From Streptomyces thinghirensis (GTDB lineage: Bacteria > Actinomycetota > Actinomycetia > Streptomycetales > Streptomycetaceae), in contig JAKFGP010000043.1 in the NCBI GenBank assembly GCA_021502835.1, positions 1 to 47,738 on the forward strand: a stretch of DNA of 47,738 bases. Direction: 5' to 3'. The notes beneath the pieces were generated by a model. The model was not told the DNA's origin. It saw nothing but the letters and a program-made list of their open reading frames with translations, and did no database searches. Position 1 is the first letter of the stretch. Each line of letters opens with the position of its first letter. Below, piece after piece: positions 31,753 to 40,941 of this stretch. A program made the position numbers and the translations under genes.

Positions 31753-31764
31753 ATACGTATGTAT
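31753..31764. promoter_or_regulatory. operator ATACGTATGTAT, site 1
   Basis: GGATACGTATGTATCG, containing the 8-bp palindrome ATACGTAT, 54 bp upstream of LacI-2. Very AT-rich for this DNA. The same 12-mer occurs inverted at 31885-31898, pointing to paired half-operators for divergent promoters. Confidence 0.75.
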
Positions 31765-31884
31765 CGGATGGTCGGTTCTACGCGGGTCGCTTGCAAAGCC
31801 TCTTCGCTCGGCCGGCCGGAAACCGGCGTAAGGCAATCCCGACCCACCCCCTTGACATTGCCGGCGAGGCACCCTGGTCATGGG

Positions 31885-31898
31885 AATACATACGTATT
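31885..31898. promoter_or_regulatory. operator AATACATACGTATT, site 2
   Basis: Reverse complement reads GAATACGTATGTATTC, sharing ATACGTATGTAT with site 1. It lies 78 bp before the bicupin start and 125 bp from site 1, so looping between the two sites is possible. Confidence 0.75.
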
Positions 31899-31975
31899 CA
31901 CACGCCGCGTGGCCAGTCTCTGTTCGCGGCACTCCCCGCGCTGTCCACGGGACCGCCAGACCCACAGGAGTCGTC

Positions 31976-33114
31976 ATGCCCGATGCCGTCGTGTCCCCCT
32001 CCGAACTCGACCGGCGCACGATCCGCCGCAGCGAGTTCGTCTCCTGCAACCAGGCGTTCATCGACTGTCGTACGCCGGGCTCGGACCGCAAGGAGAACTA
32101 CGCGATGATCGGTTCGGGGTGTCGCAGGCGGCCGGCCAGTTCGTCAATCTGCGCCTTCCGCACGGTTACAATATCGGTGCCGCGGCCATGCCCCACGGCA
32201 TCACCAACAACCTGCACCTGCACTACACGGCCGAGGTGTTCGTCTGCACCGAGGGCGAGTACCTGCTGCGCTGGGGCGCCGACGGCACCGAGGGCGAGCT
32301 GCCGCTGCGCGCCGGTGACATCGTCTCCGTCCCGACCTGGATCTTCCGCGGGTTCACCAACACCGGGCCGGACGACGGATGGCTGTTCACCGTGCTCGGC
32401 ATGGACGACACCGGCGGCATCATCTGGGGCCCGTCCGTACTGCGGGAGGCCGAGGGGGCACGGCCTGTACCTGACCGCGGACAACCAGCTCGTCGACACC
32501 GTCGCCGGGGACGAGATCCGCGAGGGCGTGGAACCTCGTGCGGCCGATGGCGCAGGAGCACATCGACCGGCTGCGCCACTACAGCCCCGAGGAGATGAGG
32601 CGCCGGATCGCCGCGACGGACGAACTCGTGTGGTCCGAGAACCCGTTCCTCGACAGCTCGCTGCCCGGTGCGGGCGCACGCCTGAGCTGTGTCATCGGGT
32701 ACGGCATGACCGAGGACCCGCACCAGGAGCCGCGCATCTTCAACCCGCACGGCCACAAGCGTCGCCTGGCTGCGGGCCGAACCGGGCCAGGGCGTCTCCA
32801 CGCACCGCCAGCACGAGACGCAGACGCTCATCGTGAAGGACGGCCAGTGGGAGATCACCCTCAACCGCACGGACCCGGTCTCGGTGCGACTGGGCCCGCG
32901 CGACATGCTCTCCGTGCCGCAGGACGCCTGGCGGACCCTGCGGAACGTCGGCGACGACCGGGGCGATCTGCTCGTGGTCAACTCCGGTGACGGACGGGTC
33001 CGTCTCGAATGGGACGAGGAGGTCGTCAAGGCCGCCGCCGACGCCGGTCTGGGCATCGACCACAACGGGTACGTCGCGCCGTACGCGCTCCTGCCCCACG
33101 CCGCACGCCGCTGA
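31976..33114 (+). CDS. bicupin protein (two cupin domains)
   Basis: First gene of the ATACGTAT unit. ATG 31976 after CAGGAG. Seen: MPDAVVSPSELDRRTIRRSE, NLRLPHGYNIGAAAMPHGIT, the first cupin HYTAEVFVCTEGEYLLRWG and LPLRAGDIVSVPTWIFRGFT; second cupin THRQHETQTLIVKDGQWE, VRLGPRDMLSVPQDAWRTLR and LLVVNSGDGRVRLEW; end YALLPHAARR. The HY..E and H.HET stretches could be the metal-ligand sites. About 370 residues, in the range of gentisate/quercetin-type bicupin dioxygenases and sugar isomerases; I cannot say which. Three frame changes. Confidence 0.8.
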
Positions 33115-33937
33115 TGCCCCTCCCCTCCCCGCCCCTTCGGACGGGCAGCTGCCACTGATCGCCGTCCCGGGCATGCTGTGCGACGCGAGCCTGTGGTCGG
33201 ACGTCGGCTTCCCGGACGGGCACCCGGTGCACCACGTCGCGCTGACCGAGCCGTCCGTCGGGGAGCTGGCCGACTCCGTACTCGTCCGCGACGACTGGCC
33301 GGTTCGTGCTGGTCGGGCTCAGCCTCGGGGCCATCGTCGGGTTCGAGGTAGTGCGCCGGGCCCCGAGCGAGTCGCCGGGCTGTGCCTCGTCTCCACCAAC
33401 GCGGGGGCGCCGCGCCCCCGAGCAGTACGCGGCCTGGCGCGCGCTGGACGAGCTGGCCGGCGAGGGCCGGTTCGACGCCGTGGTCGAGCGGACCCCTGCC
33501 GGGCATGTTCGCCCGGGACCCGGCGCCGGACCGCCTCGCGGAGCGTTACCGCCGCATGGCCCGCTCGGTCGGCGCCCGTGCCGCACGCGCCCAGCTCGCC
33601 GCGCAGGCCACCCGCCGGGACGCCCACGCCGCCCTGCGCACCGCCCGCTGCCCCACGGCCGTGGTGTGCGGCACACGCGACGCCCTGTGCCCCGCCCGGC
33701 TACCACCGGGCCATCGCCGACGCCGTCCCGGGCGCCCGGCTGCACGCGGTGCCGGACGCCGGGCACCTCCTTCCGTGGGAGCGGCCGGATGCGCTCACGT
33801 CGGTCCTCGACGGCCTCGTGACAGCCGTGCAGGCCGGCCGCCGTCTCGCGCGGGCGGGCCGGCCCTCCGCTCCACCGCCCTCCACCCCACCCCTTCCCTC
33901 CCTCCGTACGAAAGAGCCGCCATGCCACACCACCTGA
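33113..33937 (+). CDS. alpha/beta hydrolase
   Basis: Starts at the ATG overlapping the bicupin stop (TGATG). Seen: LPLIAVPGMLCDASLWSDVG, the nucleophile elbow VLVGLSLGAIVGFEVV (GLSLG), APERVAGLCLVSTNAGAPRP after an indel, MARSVGARAARAQLAAQATR, RCPTAVVCGTRDALCP (acid loop) and LHAVPDAGHLLPWERPDAL (catalytic His). Complete Ser-Asp-His set. About 270 residues. The frame containing the C-terminus stops at 33937, 16 bp inside the HisD-like gene. Likely hydrolyses an ester or lactone intermediate of the pathway. Three frame changes. Confidence 0.82.
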   Translation, partial: DAPPLPAPSDGQLPLIAVPGMLCDASLWSDVGFPDGHPVHHVALTEPSVGELADSVLVRDDWPVRAGRAQPRGHRRVRGSAPGPERVAGLCLVSTNAGAPRPRAVRGLARAGRAGRRGPVRRRGRADPCRACSPGTRRRTASRSVTAAWPARSAPVPHAPSSPRRPPAGTPTPPCAPPAAPRPWCAAHATPCAPPGYHRAIADAVPGARLHAVPDAGHLLPWERPDALTSVLDGLVTAVQAGRRLARAGRPSAPPPSTPPLPSLRTKEPPCHTT

Positions 33938-35234
33938 AGTCCGCCGTCCCCGCCGGTCAGGTCCGCGCAGCCCGCGCGGACGTCGCCGAGCGCGTCACCG
34001 CGATCCTCGACGACATCCGCGAGCGCGGCGACGAGGCCGTCCGTCAGTACTCGGAGAAGTTCGACGACTGGAGCCCCGAGTCGTTCCGGCTGTCCCAGGA
34101 CGACATCGCGCGGATCGTCGCCGACGTGCCCGGAACCGTCCTGGACGACATCCGCTTCGTACAACAGCAGGTTCGGACGTTCGCGCAGGCGCAGCGCGAC
34201 TCGATGCACGACATCGAGATCGAGACGCTGCCGGGCGTGCGCCTCGGCCACCGGCATGTGCCGGGTCTCCGGCGCGGGCGCGTACGTGCCCGGCGGCCGC
34301 TACCCGCTGACCGCGTCCGCCCACATGACGATCGTGACGGCCAAGGTGGCCGGCGTCTCGCGGGTGGCTGCCTGCACCCCGCCGATCCGGGGCGAGATCC
34401 CGGCCGCGACCGTCGCCGCCATGCATCTCGCGGGGCCGACGAGATCTACCTGCTCGGCGGGGTGCAGGCCGTCGCGGCACTCGCCGTCGGCACGGAGACC
34501 ATCGGCCGGGTGCCGATGATCGCGGGCCCGGGCAACGCCTACGTCGCCGAAGCCAAGCGGCAGTTGTTCGGCGAGGTCGGCATCGACCTGTTCGCCGGCC
34601 CCACCGAGATCCTGGTCATCGCCGACGAGCACGCGGATCCCTTCGTGGTCGCCGTGGACCTGCTGTCGCAGGCCGAGCACGGGCCCGACTCCCCCGCCGT
34701 CCTCGTCACCACCTCCGAGGACCTGGGCCGCGAGGTCGAGCGGCACATCGAACGCCTGCTGCCCACCATGCCCACCAGGGACTTCGCCGGGCCGGCCTGG
34801 CGCGACCACGGTGAGATCGTCGTGGTCGACTCGCTCGACGAGGCGTTCACGACCGCCGACTCCTACGCCAGTGAGCACGTGGAGGTCCTCACCGAGAACC
34901 CGCGCCAGGCGCTGGAGCGGATGCACGATTACGGGGCGCTGTTCCTCGGCGAGCGCACGTGCGTCTCGTACGGCGACAAGGTGATCGGCACCAATCACGT
35001 GCTGCCCACCCGCGTGCGCGGCCCGCTACACGGGCGGGCTGTGGGTCGGCAAAGTACCTCAAGACGGTGACGTACCAGGAGGTCACCGACACGTCCTCCT
35101 CCGCGCTGCTCGGTGAGGTGTGCGGGCGCGCCGCACGTGTCGAACTGTTCGAAGGGCACGCGCGCTCGGGTGACGTCCGCGCGGCCAAGTACGGCGGCGC
35201 CGCGCTGCCGTGGAACGAGGAGGCGGGCGCGTGA
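33922..35234 (+). CDS. histidinol dehydrogenase-like oxidoreductase (second copy)
   Basis: HisD-family NAD/Zn enzyme. ATG 33922 ([20 protein letters not shown]). Seen: [98 protein letters not shown], the Zn ligands [16 protein letters not shown], the EH pair [12 protein letters not shown], the [13 protein letters not shown] block and C-terminal [10 protein letters not shown]. About 437 residues, long intact frame. Two frame changes. It overlaps the SDR start (GCGTGA), so the two are translationally coupled, as in hpsN-type dihydroxypropanesulfonate loci, though the rest of the neighbourhood differs. Confidence 0.9.
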
Positions 35235-36006
35235 CCGGCACGACGGCCCCGCTGGCGGGCCGCACCGCGCTGGTGAGCGGGGGCGGCAACGGCCTGGGCG
35301 CCGCCATCGCCCGGTCCCTGCTGTCCGACGGGGCGCGCGTGGTCATCACGGGCCGCACCGAGCGCACGCTCGAGGAGACGGCCGCACGGCTCGGCCCGGG
35401 CGTCGACCACCGCGTCTGCGACGTCTCCCGGCCCGGCGACGTGGAGGCGCTCGCGGAGCAGCTCGCGGACGAGGAGATCTCCATTCTGGTCAACAACGCT
35501 GGGGTCGCGGGGCCCGTCGCGGCGCTGGCGGACGTCACCCCCGAGGAGTGGGACGAGGTCTTCGCCGTGAACGTGCGCGGTGTGTTCCTCATGTGCCGCG
35601 CCTTCCTGCCGCCGATGACCCGGCGCGGGGCCGGCGACGTCATCAACGTCGCCTCCGTGTCGGGCAAGCGGCCCCTGCTGCGGCGTACGCCCTACTGCGC
35701 GTCGAAGATGGCCGTCATCGGGCTCACGGCGACGCTCGCCGGTGAGGTCGGGCCACGCGGCGTGACGGTCAACTCCCTGTCCCCCGGCCCGGTTTCCGGC
35801 CCTCGCATGGAGCGCAACTTCCGGCTCGAGGCGGAGCGCACGGGCAGCAGCTACGCCGAGGCCGAAGCCGCGTTCGTGTCGCGGTCGGCCCCTGGGGCGG
35901 ATGGTCACCGAGGCGGAGGTCGGCTCCGCCGTGACCGCGATGCTGCGGATGCCGGGGCTGTGCGGGGGCCGACATCGACCTGTCGGCCGGGATGGTGGCC
36001 CGATGA
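35231..36006 (+). CDS. short-chain dehydrogenase/reductase of the ATACGTAT unit
   Basis: GTG 35231 overlaps the HisD stop by 4 bp. Coenzyme motif SGGGNGLGAAIARSLLSDG; then RVVITGRTERTLEETAARL, EISILVNNAGVAGPVAALAD (NNAG), VNVRGVFLMCRAFLPPM, INVASVSGKRPLL with the catalytic YCASKMAVIGLTATLAG (Tyr, Lys) and VTVNSLSPGPVSGPRME. It is clean from the start to about 35890, then two indels; the end DIDLSAGMVAR stops at TGA 36004-36006, overlapping the aldolase ATG as ATGA. About 255 residues. Likely oxidises or reduces a hydroxyl on the path substrate. Confidence 0.9.
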
Positions 36007-36805
36007 CGCCGCGCGTGCCCCGACGCCCGTCGCTCAAGAAGCGGCTCGCGGCCGGGGAGCGGCTGTACGGCGCTCTGCTGCGGCTGCCGTCGGAGACGCT
36101 CGTCGAGATGGCGGGTGTCGCGGGGCTCGACTACGTGGTCCTGGACTGCGAGCACGGACCGGCCGACATGACCGCGCTCCAGCACCATCTTGACCGCCGC
36201 GGCGGCGCAGGGGCGTCGACGTTCTCGTACGGGTCGGCACCGTCGAACCGGCACTGGCCCTGCGCTGTCTCGACCTCGGCGCGGCGGGCATCATCCACCC
36301 TCACGTCGACAGCGCCGACGACGCCCGGCGGGCCGTCGCCGCGACCATTACCCGCCGCTGGGGGAGCGCGGTTTCGCCACGTACAGCAGAGCGGGGCGCT
36401 TCGGCACCGTGACGGCGCAGGAGCATCTGTCGGCGGGCGAGGACACCCTGGTCGTGGCGATGATCGAGACGGAGCGGGCCTGTGCCGCGGCCGGGGAGAT
36501 CGCCGCGACGAAGGGCGTGGACGCCGTCCTGGTGGGACCGTCCGACCTCGCGGCGGACTGCGGCTTCCCCGGCCAGGACGTCATCGACGGTCTCACCCGG
36601 AGCGCCCACCGGGCCGCGCGTGGGGCGGGGCGGGCCGTGATGACGATCGTGCCGTCGGCGACGGCCGCCGCGCGGGGCCGAGGAGGCGGGCGCACAGCTG
36701 ATCCTGTTCAACATGGCTGCCGTCCTCATGGACGCCTTCCGCTCACTCGTGCCACCGAACCCGGCTGAGGAACCCTCCGTTCCGGTCGCTCCGCACACCC
36801 CTTGA
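36003..36805 (+). CDS. HpcH/HpaI family aldolase
   Basis: Class II pyruvate aldolase cutting 4-hydroxy-2-oxo acids to pyruvate (or hydroxypyruvate) and an aldehyde. ATG 36003 starts MTPRVPRRPSLKKRLAAGER, then LYGALLRLPSETLVEMAGVA, GLDYVVLDCEHGPADM (catalytic His), GAAGIIHPHVDSADDARRAV, RGFATYSRAGRFGTVTAQE, the metal ligand Glu in VVAMIETERACAAAGEI and Asp in VDAVLVGPSDLAADCGF. Ends PSVPVAPHTP. About 265 residues, normal. Three or four frame changes. ATGA-coupled to the SDR. It should be the carbon-carbon bond cleaving step of the pathway. Confidence 0.88.
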
Positions 36806-36851
36806 CGCCACCCCGGACGCTCCTTAACGTCCACCGCAGTCCGTCGATTTC

Positions 36852-36863
36852 ATACGTATGCAT
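36852..36863. promoter_or_regulatory. operator ATACGTATGCAT, site 3
   Basis: TTTCATACGTATGCATCT, again with the ATACGTAT core, in the 87-bp gap between the aldolase stop and the MFS start. Its location suggests an internal repressible promoter for the transporter. Confidence 0.7.
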
Positions 36864-36892
36864 CTCTATTCATCCGCGCGATCGGAGAAGCC

Positions 36893-38244
36893 ATGTCCGC
36901 TGCAGCGCCACCCACCGCCGCCGTCGGCGTCCCAGAGGACACCGCGCAGAAGCGGAAGGCGATACGCCGCGCCATCGGCGCAGGAAGCATCGGTAACTTC
37001 GTAGAACAGTTCGACTACGGCCTCTACGGCTACATGGCCCCGATCATGGCCCCGGTCTTCTTCCCCGAGACCGACAAGAGCGTAGCGGTCATCAGCACGT
37101 ACGCGATCGTCGCCATCTCCTGCCTGTTCCGTCCCCCTGGGCGGCACGCTGGTCGGCCGCTGGGGCGACCGGGTGGGCCGCAAGAAGGCGCTGCTCTACA
37201 CCATCGTCTTCATGGGCGTCACGACCGCGCTGATCGGGCTGCTGCCCACCTACCACCGCGGTCGGCATCCTCGCCCCGCTGCTCCTCCTGCTGCTGCGCG
37301 TCGTGCAGGGCATGGTGTCGGGCGGCGAGTACGTGGGCGCGGTGGCGTTCGTCGTGGAGTGGGCGGAGCCGAACCGCCGCGCCTACTACACCTCGTTCGC
37401 CTCCAACAGCTGCTTCCTCGGCATCCTCGCGGGGCCGGGACCGCCGCGCTGACCAGCTGGTTGGTCCAGGGCCCCGCTCTGGAGTCGTGGGGCTGGCGGT
37501 TGCCCTTCATCCTGGCGCTGCCCCTGAGCCTGGTCGGGATGTGGCTGCGCCGGCACATCTCGGAGTCGCCGGAGTTCGTCCGCGCGACCGAGAACGGCGC
37601 CGACGTGGTGAAGGCGCCGGTCCGAGAGGCGCTGCGCTCGCAGTGGCGGCCGATCCTCGTCTTCTGCGGGGCCTCGATCATGCTGGCGATCCTGTCCTAC
37701 ACCTGGGTCACGTTCTATCCGGAGTACCTGACCGGCATCGCTCGGTCTGCCCCGCTGGATGGGGGCTGGCGTCCAACGCGATCTCCGTGGCGGTGCTCAT
37801 TCCGCTGCTGCCGCTGGCCGGCATCCTCTCCGACCGCATCGGCCGCAAGCCGATGCTGATCGCCGGGGCCGTCGCCTGTCTCGTCCCTGGTGCCGCTGGC
37901 GTTCAGGGTCGGCGAGGCCGGCACGTTCGGCGCCGCCGTCGCGAGCCAGCTCATCTACATCGTCCCGGAGTTCTTCCTCACGGGCATCGTCACGGTCTGC
38001 GCGGCCGAACTCTCGCCACGCGGACCCGGTTCAGCGCGAGCGCGATCGCGTACAACAGCTCGTTCTCCGTGTTCATGGGCATCACGCCGTTCGTGGCGGC
38101 CCTGCTCGTGAACACCTTCGACACCATCTACGCCGTCTACGCCTACCCTCGCCGCCGGCGCGCTCCTCGGGCTGCGTGGTGGTGACCTGCTTCATGACGG
38201 AGACATACCGCAGCCAGCTGGGGGCCGACAAGTTCGCGCGTTGA
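36893..38244 (+). CDS. MFS transporter, metabolite:H+ symporter (MHS) type
   Basis: ATG 36893, then AIGAGSIGNFVEQFDYGLYG and YMAPIMAPVFFPETDKSVAV, the start typical of the ShiA/ProP/CitA subfamily. The loop 2-3 signature reads GRWGDRVGRKKALLYTIVFM; then LLRVVQGMVSGGEYVGAVAF with VVEWAEPNRRAYYTSFASN, ESWGWRLPFILALPLSLVGM, WLRRHISESPEFVRATENG, ILSDRIGRKPMLIAGAVAC and SSFSVFMGITPFVAALLVN. Ends QLGADKFAR. About 450 residues, normal. Four frame changes. Operator sites lie on both sides. Likely imports the acid degraded by the upstream enzymes. Confidence 0.9.
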
Positions 38245-38252
38245 GTCGTCAC

Positions 38253-38266
38253 ATACGTATACGCAT
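38253..38266. promoter_or_regulatory. operator ATACGTATACGCAT, site 4
   Basis: ACATACGTATACGCAT in the 66-bp gap between the MHS transporter and the SnoaL-like gene. Fourth ATACGTAT in 6.5 kb; I noticed none elsewhere in the window. Confidence 0.7.
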
Positions 38267-38310
38267 CGCCGGGACACCGAGGAACCGGCACATCGAGAGA
38301 GGGAACCACC

Positions 38311-39310
38311 ATGCCGCTCGACCCCATCGCCTACCAGCCGTACGCGGACCCGGACGACTTCATCCGTGAGGTGACCGACCGCATCTGGGTTGCCCGCGAC
38401 ATCGACTATATCGTCGAGAACTACGAGCCGGACTCCATCGTCCACACCAGCCTGGGCACGGTCGTCGGACGCGACGGAGTGATCGAGGGCAGCACGATGC
38501 ATGGCCTCGGTACCCGGTCACGTCGGGCAGGCCGAGGACGTGGTGTGGGAGGCACGCGGCGACGACGCCGTTCCTCAGCTCGCACCTGGTCTTCTCCGCC
38601 GACGAGCACCTGCAGGACGGCCGCCTTGTGCCCGTCCGCAAGCGCACGGTGGCCAACCGCCTCTACCGCAGGGGCCGGATGGTCGAGGAGTGGGTCGTCC
38701 GCGACGATCTCGCGGACTGCCTGCAGCTGGGGCTCGACCCGGACGGGTCGCCCGCGGCTGCGCTTCCAGGGGCTACACCGGGTCGATGACCGAGGCCGCC
38801 CGAAGGAGGTGCTCCGGGTCGGTGACAGCGGGGAGCGCCCCGACCAGTTCCGTCCCGAGTGCGAGATGGTGCTGGAGTTCATCGAGGACGTGTAGTCGCA
38901 GCGGCGCCTGAACAAGGTCCATGACTACATGGACCGCGACCTGTTCCTGCACACGATCGGCGACCGCACCGTCATCCGTCCCGAGCGCTACCAGGCCGAT
39001 CTGCTGGCCATGGTCGGCCCGTTCCCGGACGGCACGGTTCGCCGTCCGGGACGTCCAGGCGAACTACAACGAGCGGTACGCGGGTCTGCGCGTCGCCGTC
39101 ATGTGGACCATGCATGGCACGTACCGGGGCACGCCCGCCTTCGGCGCTCTGACCGGGCAGCCGGTGACCGTGCTCGGCGTCTCCCAGTTCCTGATCCAGA
39201 ACGGCCGGATCGTGCGGGAGTACCGCGTGTACGACGAGATCTCGCTGCGCGCCCAGATCAACGCGGCACGCGGGGACGGCACTGACGAGGTCGACGCCAA
39301 CATCTACTGA
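38311..39310 (+). CDS. tandem SnoaL/ester cyclase-like protein, in-frame TAG
   Basis: Two NTF2-like domains in one reading. ATG 38311: MPLDPIAYQPYADPDDFIRE, WVARDIDYIVENYEPDSIVH (first domain), DEHLQDGRLVPVRKRTVANR, MVEEWVVRDDLADCLQLGL; linker EVLRVGDSGERPDQFRPECE; second domain VLEFIEDV-stop-SQRRLNKVHDYMDRDL, AVRDVQANYNERYAGLRVAV, VLGVSQFLIQNGRIVREYRV, end DEVDANIY. The TAG at 38893-38895 is exactly where Trp is expected (family pattern W..RRLDKV), with the frame continuing unchanged, so TGG to TAG by error or real mutation. Several indels too. About 330 residues. Could be an isomerase/dehydratase-like step; function unknown. Confidence 0.75.
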
Positions 39311-39321
39311 GCCGCACACAC

Positions 39322-39357
39322 CGGAGCTCCCGTCGGACAACAACGGCGGGGGCTCCG
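39322..39357 (+). terminator. hairpin terminator after the SnoaL-like gene
   Basis: CGGAGCTCCCG and CGGGGGCTCCG form an 11-bp stem (one G-U pair) with a 14-nt loop, 12 bp after the stop codon. No U tract follows, as is common in high-GC actinomycetes. It closes the ATACGTAT unit. Confidence 0.65.
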
Positions 39358-39363
39358 CGCTGT

Positions 39364-39480
39364 CAGGCGACCGTCCCGCCCGCGTTGCGGATCAGTCGCC
39401 GGAGCACTTTCAGCGCGGTGACGTAGTCCGCGTCGTCTATGCCCGCATGCTTCCGAAGATCGTCGGCGCGGAGAGGCAGG
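39364..39480 (-). pseudogene. 3' remnant of a MarR-type gene
   Basis: Reads SLPLRADDLRKHAGIDDADY and VTALKVLRRLIRNAGGTVA, TGA at 39364-39366. This matches the last helix and tail of a MarR-family repressor. No wHTH is present to the right; from 39540 the DNA codes on the opposite strand. So only about 38 codons of the gene remain. Family call is tentative because the piece is short. Confidence 0.5.
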
Positions 39481-39539
39481 GAAGTCGACCGGTCAGCAAG
39501 CCCCGATCGCTTCCGGCCCCGGTGGCTAGGTTGGCCGGC

Positions 39540-39810
39540 ATGGTTGACCCCAGGCCCTCGCCCGGCCGCCTGCCCCGATCAAGACCGAGCGGCTCGTACT
39601 CCGCGAGTCGGAGGCCCGGGACCGTGCGGCGGTCATCGAGCTGAACGCCTCGCCGGAGGTGGGCACCTATCTCGGTGGCCCTCGACCGCGCGCCGAGCTC
39701 GAACGCACGGTGCCCCAGGTGCCTCGGACGGCGCCCCGGCTTCTTCGTGGTCGAACTCGACGGGGTGGCTATCGGCACCGTTCAGCTCGACCCGCAGGAC
39801 CCCGAGCGTC
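39540..39810 (+). pseudogene. GNAT acetyltransferase, truncated after the first half
   Basis: After an N-terminal MVDPRPSPGRLP, shifted frames give IKTERLVLRESEARDRAAVI, ELNASPEVGTYLGGPRP, RPGFFVVELDGVAIGTVQL and DPQDPERP. This is the N-terminal part (strand 1, helix 1 and strands 2-4) of a RimJ/RimL-like GNAT. The acetyl-CoA pyrophosphate loop (Q/RxxGxG/A) and everything beyond are missing because the sequence switches at about 39805-39815 to the opposite-strand kinase remnant. Confidence 0.7.
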
Positions 39811-40006
39811 CCAGGACCAGGAGCGGTGCCCGGCGGCGCGCGGCCAGCGCCAGCCCGCCGGCCGCCAGCAGCACGGTGCCGAGCAGCTCGCGGTCCCCGG
39901 CGGGATGCGGACCGGCCAGCCCGTTGCTCAGCAGCAGCGCCGTCACGCCCGCGGCGATCGACCAGTCGATGATCCCGGCCGGGACAGCGAACCGTCCTTT
40001 GTCCAT
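39811..40006 (-). pseudogene. sensor histidine kinase, N-terminal membrane part only
   Basis: ATG 40006: MDKGRFAVPAGIIDWSIAAG, VTALLLSNGLAGPHPAGDRE, LLGTVLLAAGGLALAARRRA, PLLVLG. This looks like the first two or three transmembrane helices of a NarL-partner type histidine kinase of actinomycetes; dimerisation and ATPase domains are absent. It is joined tail-to-tail with the truncated GNAT, as expected if a deletion fused two convergent genes. Could instead be another membrane protein. Confidence 0.5.
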
Positions 40007-40235
40007 GGGTGCACCGTAGCCCGATGCGGCGGTGGGCGAGTCCGGCCCACGGACGACTGCGCGGCTACCGCGTGTGCGGTATCCGCGCGCCGCCTGCCGC
40101 GTCCGCGGTACGTGGATGCCGCAGCGGCGGCAGCGGCAAATGCCCGCATCCGCTGGACGACCGGCGGGGGAGAACGGCGCGCATGCTCGAGCCCGTCGAA
40201 CGTCGCGATCAGCGGCGGAGAAGGAGGAGAGCGGT

Positions 40236-40609
40236 ATGAGTGCTTCAGCAACGCTGATGGCGGCCGTCGAGGGTGGAGTCATCGGCGACGGGCGGACCGG
40301 GGCCAACCTGGCCCTCGGGGTGGGGCTGCTCGGCCTGGCCATCGGCTGGCCGGCCTGACCCGCGCCGGCGGCCGGATCAGCACCGGCAACGCGCGCACCG
40401 GCGGGATGACGGCCATCGCGGTGGGGGCGGCCGGCACGATCCTCGCGGTACTGCACGTGGCAACCGCCGGCGGCGGCCCCGGCACCGGCAACGGGCTCGT
40501 CGGCGCCGTCGCAGCGATACCGCTGGGCCTGGGCGCCGTGTTCCTCGGCCGCCGGGCGCTGATCCGCTCGCGCCGCGACGACCGGCCGACCGATCGGACG
40601 ACCGTCTGA
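40236..40609 (+). CDS. small integral membrane protein (DUF6223-like)
   Basis: ATG 40236 after GGAGGAGAGCGG. Reads MSASATLMAAVEGGVIGDGR, TGANLALGVGLLGLAIGW, then after one indel GLTRAGGRISTGNARTGGMT, AIAVGAAGTILAVLHVATAG and LVGAVAAIPLGLGAVFLGRR, ending in a basic tail RSRRDDRPTDRTTV. About three hydrophobic helices in roughly 125 residues. I believe it belongs to the Streptomyces DUF6223 family, on memory of its Gly-rich repeats, but this is not certain. Function unknown. Confidence 0.7.
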
Positions 40610-40941
40610 CCGTCATCCGCCTCCGGGCCACGGCCTGCGTGCGGCCACCGCACCGAGAACACGTCGGCGTCACTCTTCGCGGGCGCGTGCACTGCTCAGG
40701 CCCGACGGGGCACACGCGGTGATCCGCTTCTCCAAGGGCCAGAGGGCGACGACCACTTGGGCGCCGACCACGTGCACGAGATGGCGAACGACCAGGGCCG
40801 GAAGGGCCGGCGCCGCCCTCGGCCACCTGCACGCCGCCGCCGGCCCCGCCGCTGAGCGGGAGTTACGACGTGGCTCCGCCCGATGGTTGCCCGCGCCGTG
40901 GAGGGGTACCCTGTCGATCTTGGAGGAGAGAGAGGAGAATC
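40610..40941. other. 332-bp stretch, possible gene debris
   Basis: A short plus-strand reading (LLRPDGAHAVIRFSKGQ, then DDHLGADHVHEMANDQG after a shift) looks protein-like at 40690-40800, but I do not recognise it and it has no start. The right end carries the Shine-Dalgarno GAGGAGA before GTG 40942. Confidence 0.35.

Noticed and set aside
33382..35070. A fused hydrolase/HisD open frame of 562 codons
   Set aside because: It only joins the end of the hydrolase to the HisD-like gene through shadow frames; the HisD start at 33922 and the separate hydrolase motifs show two genes.
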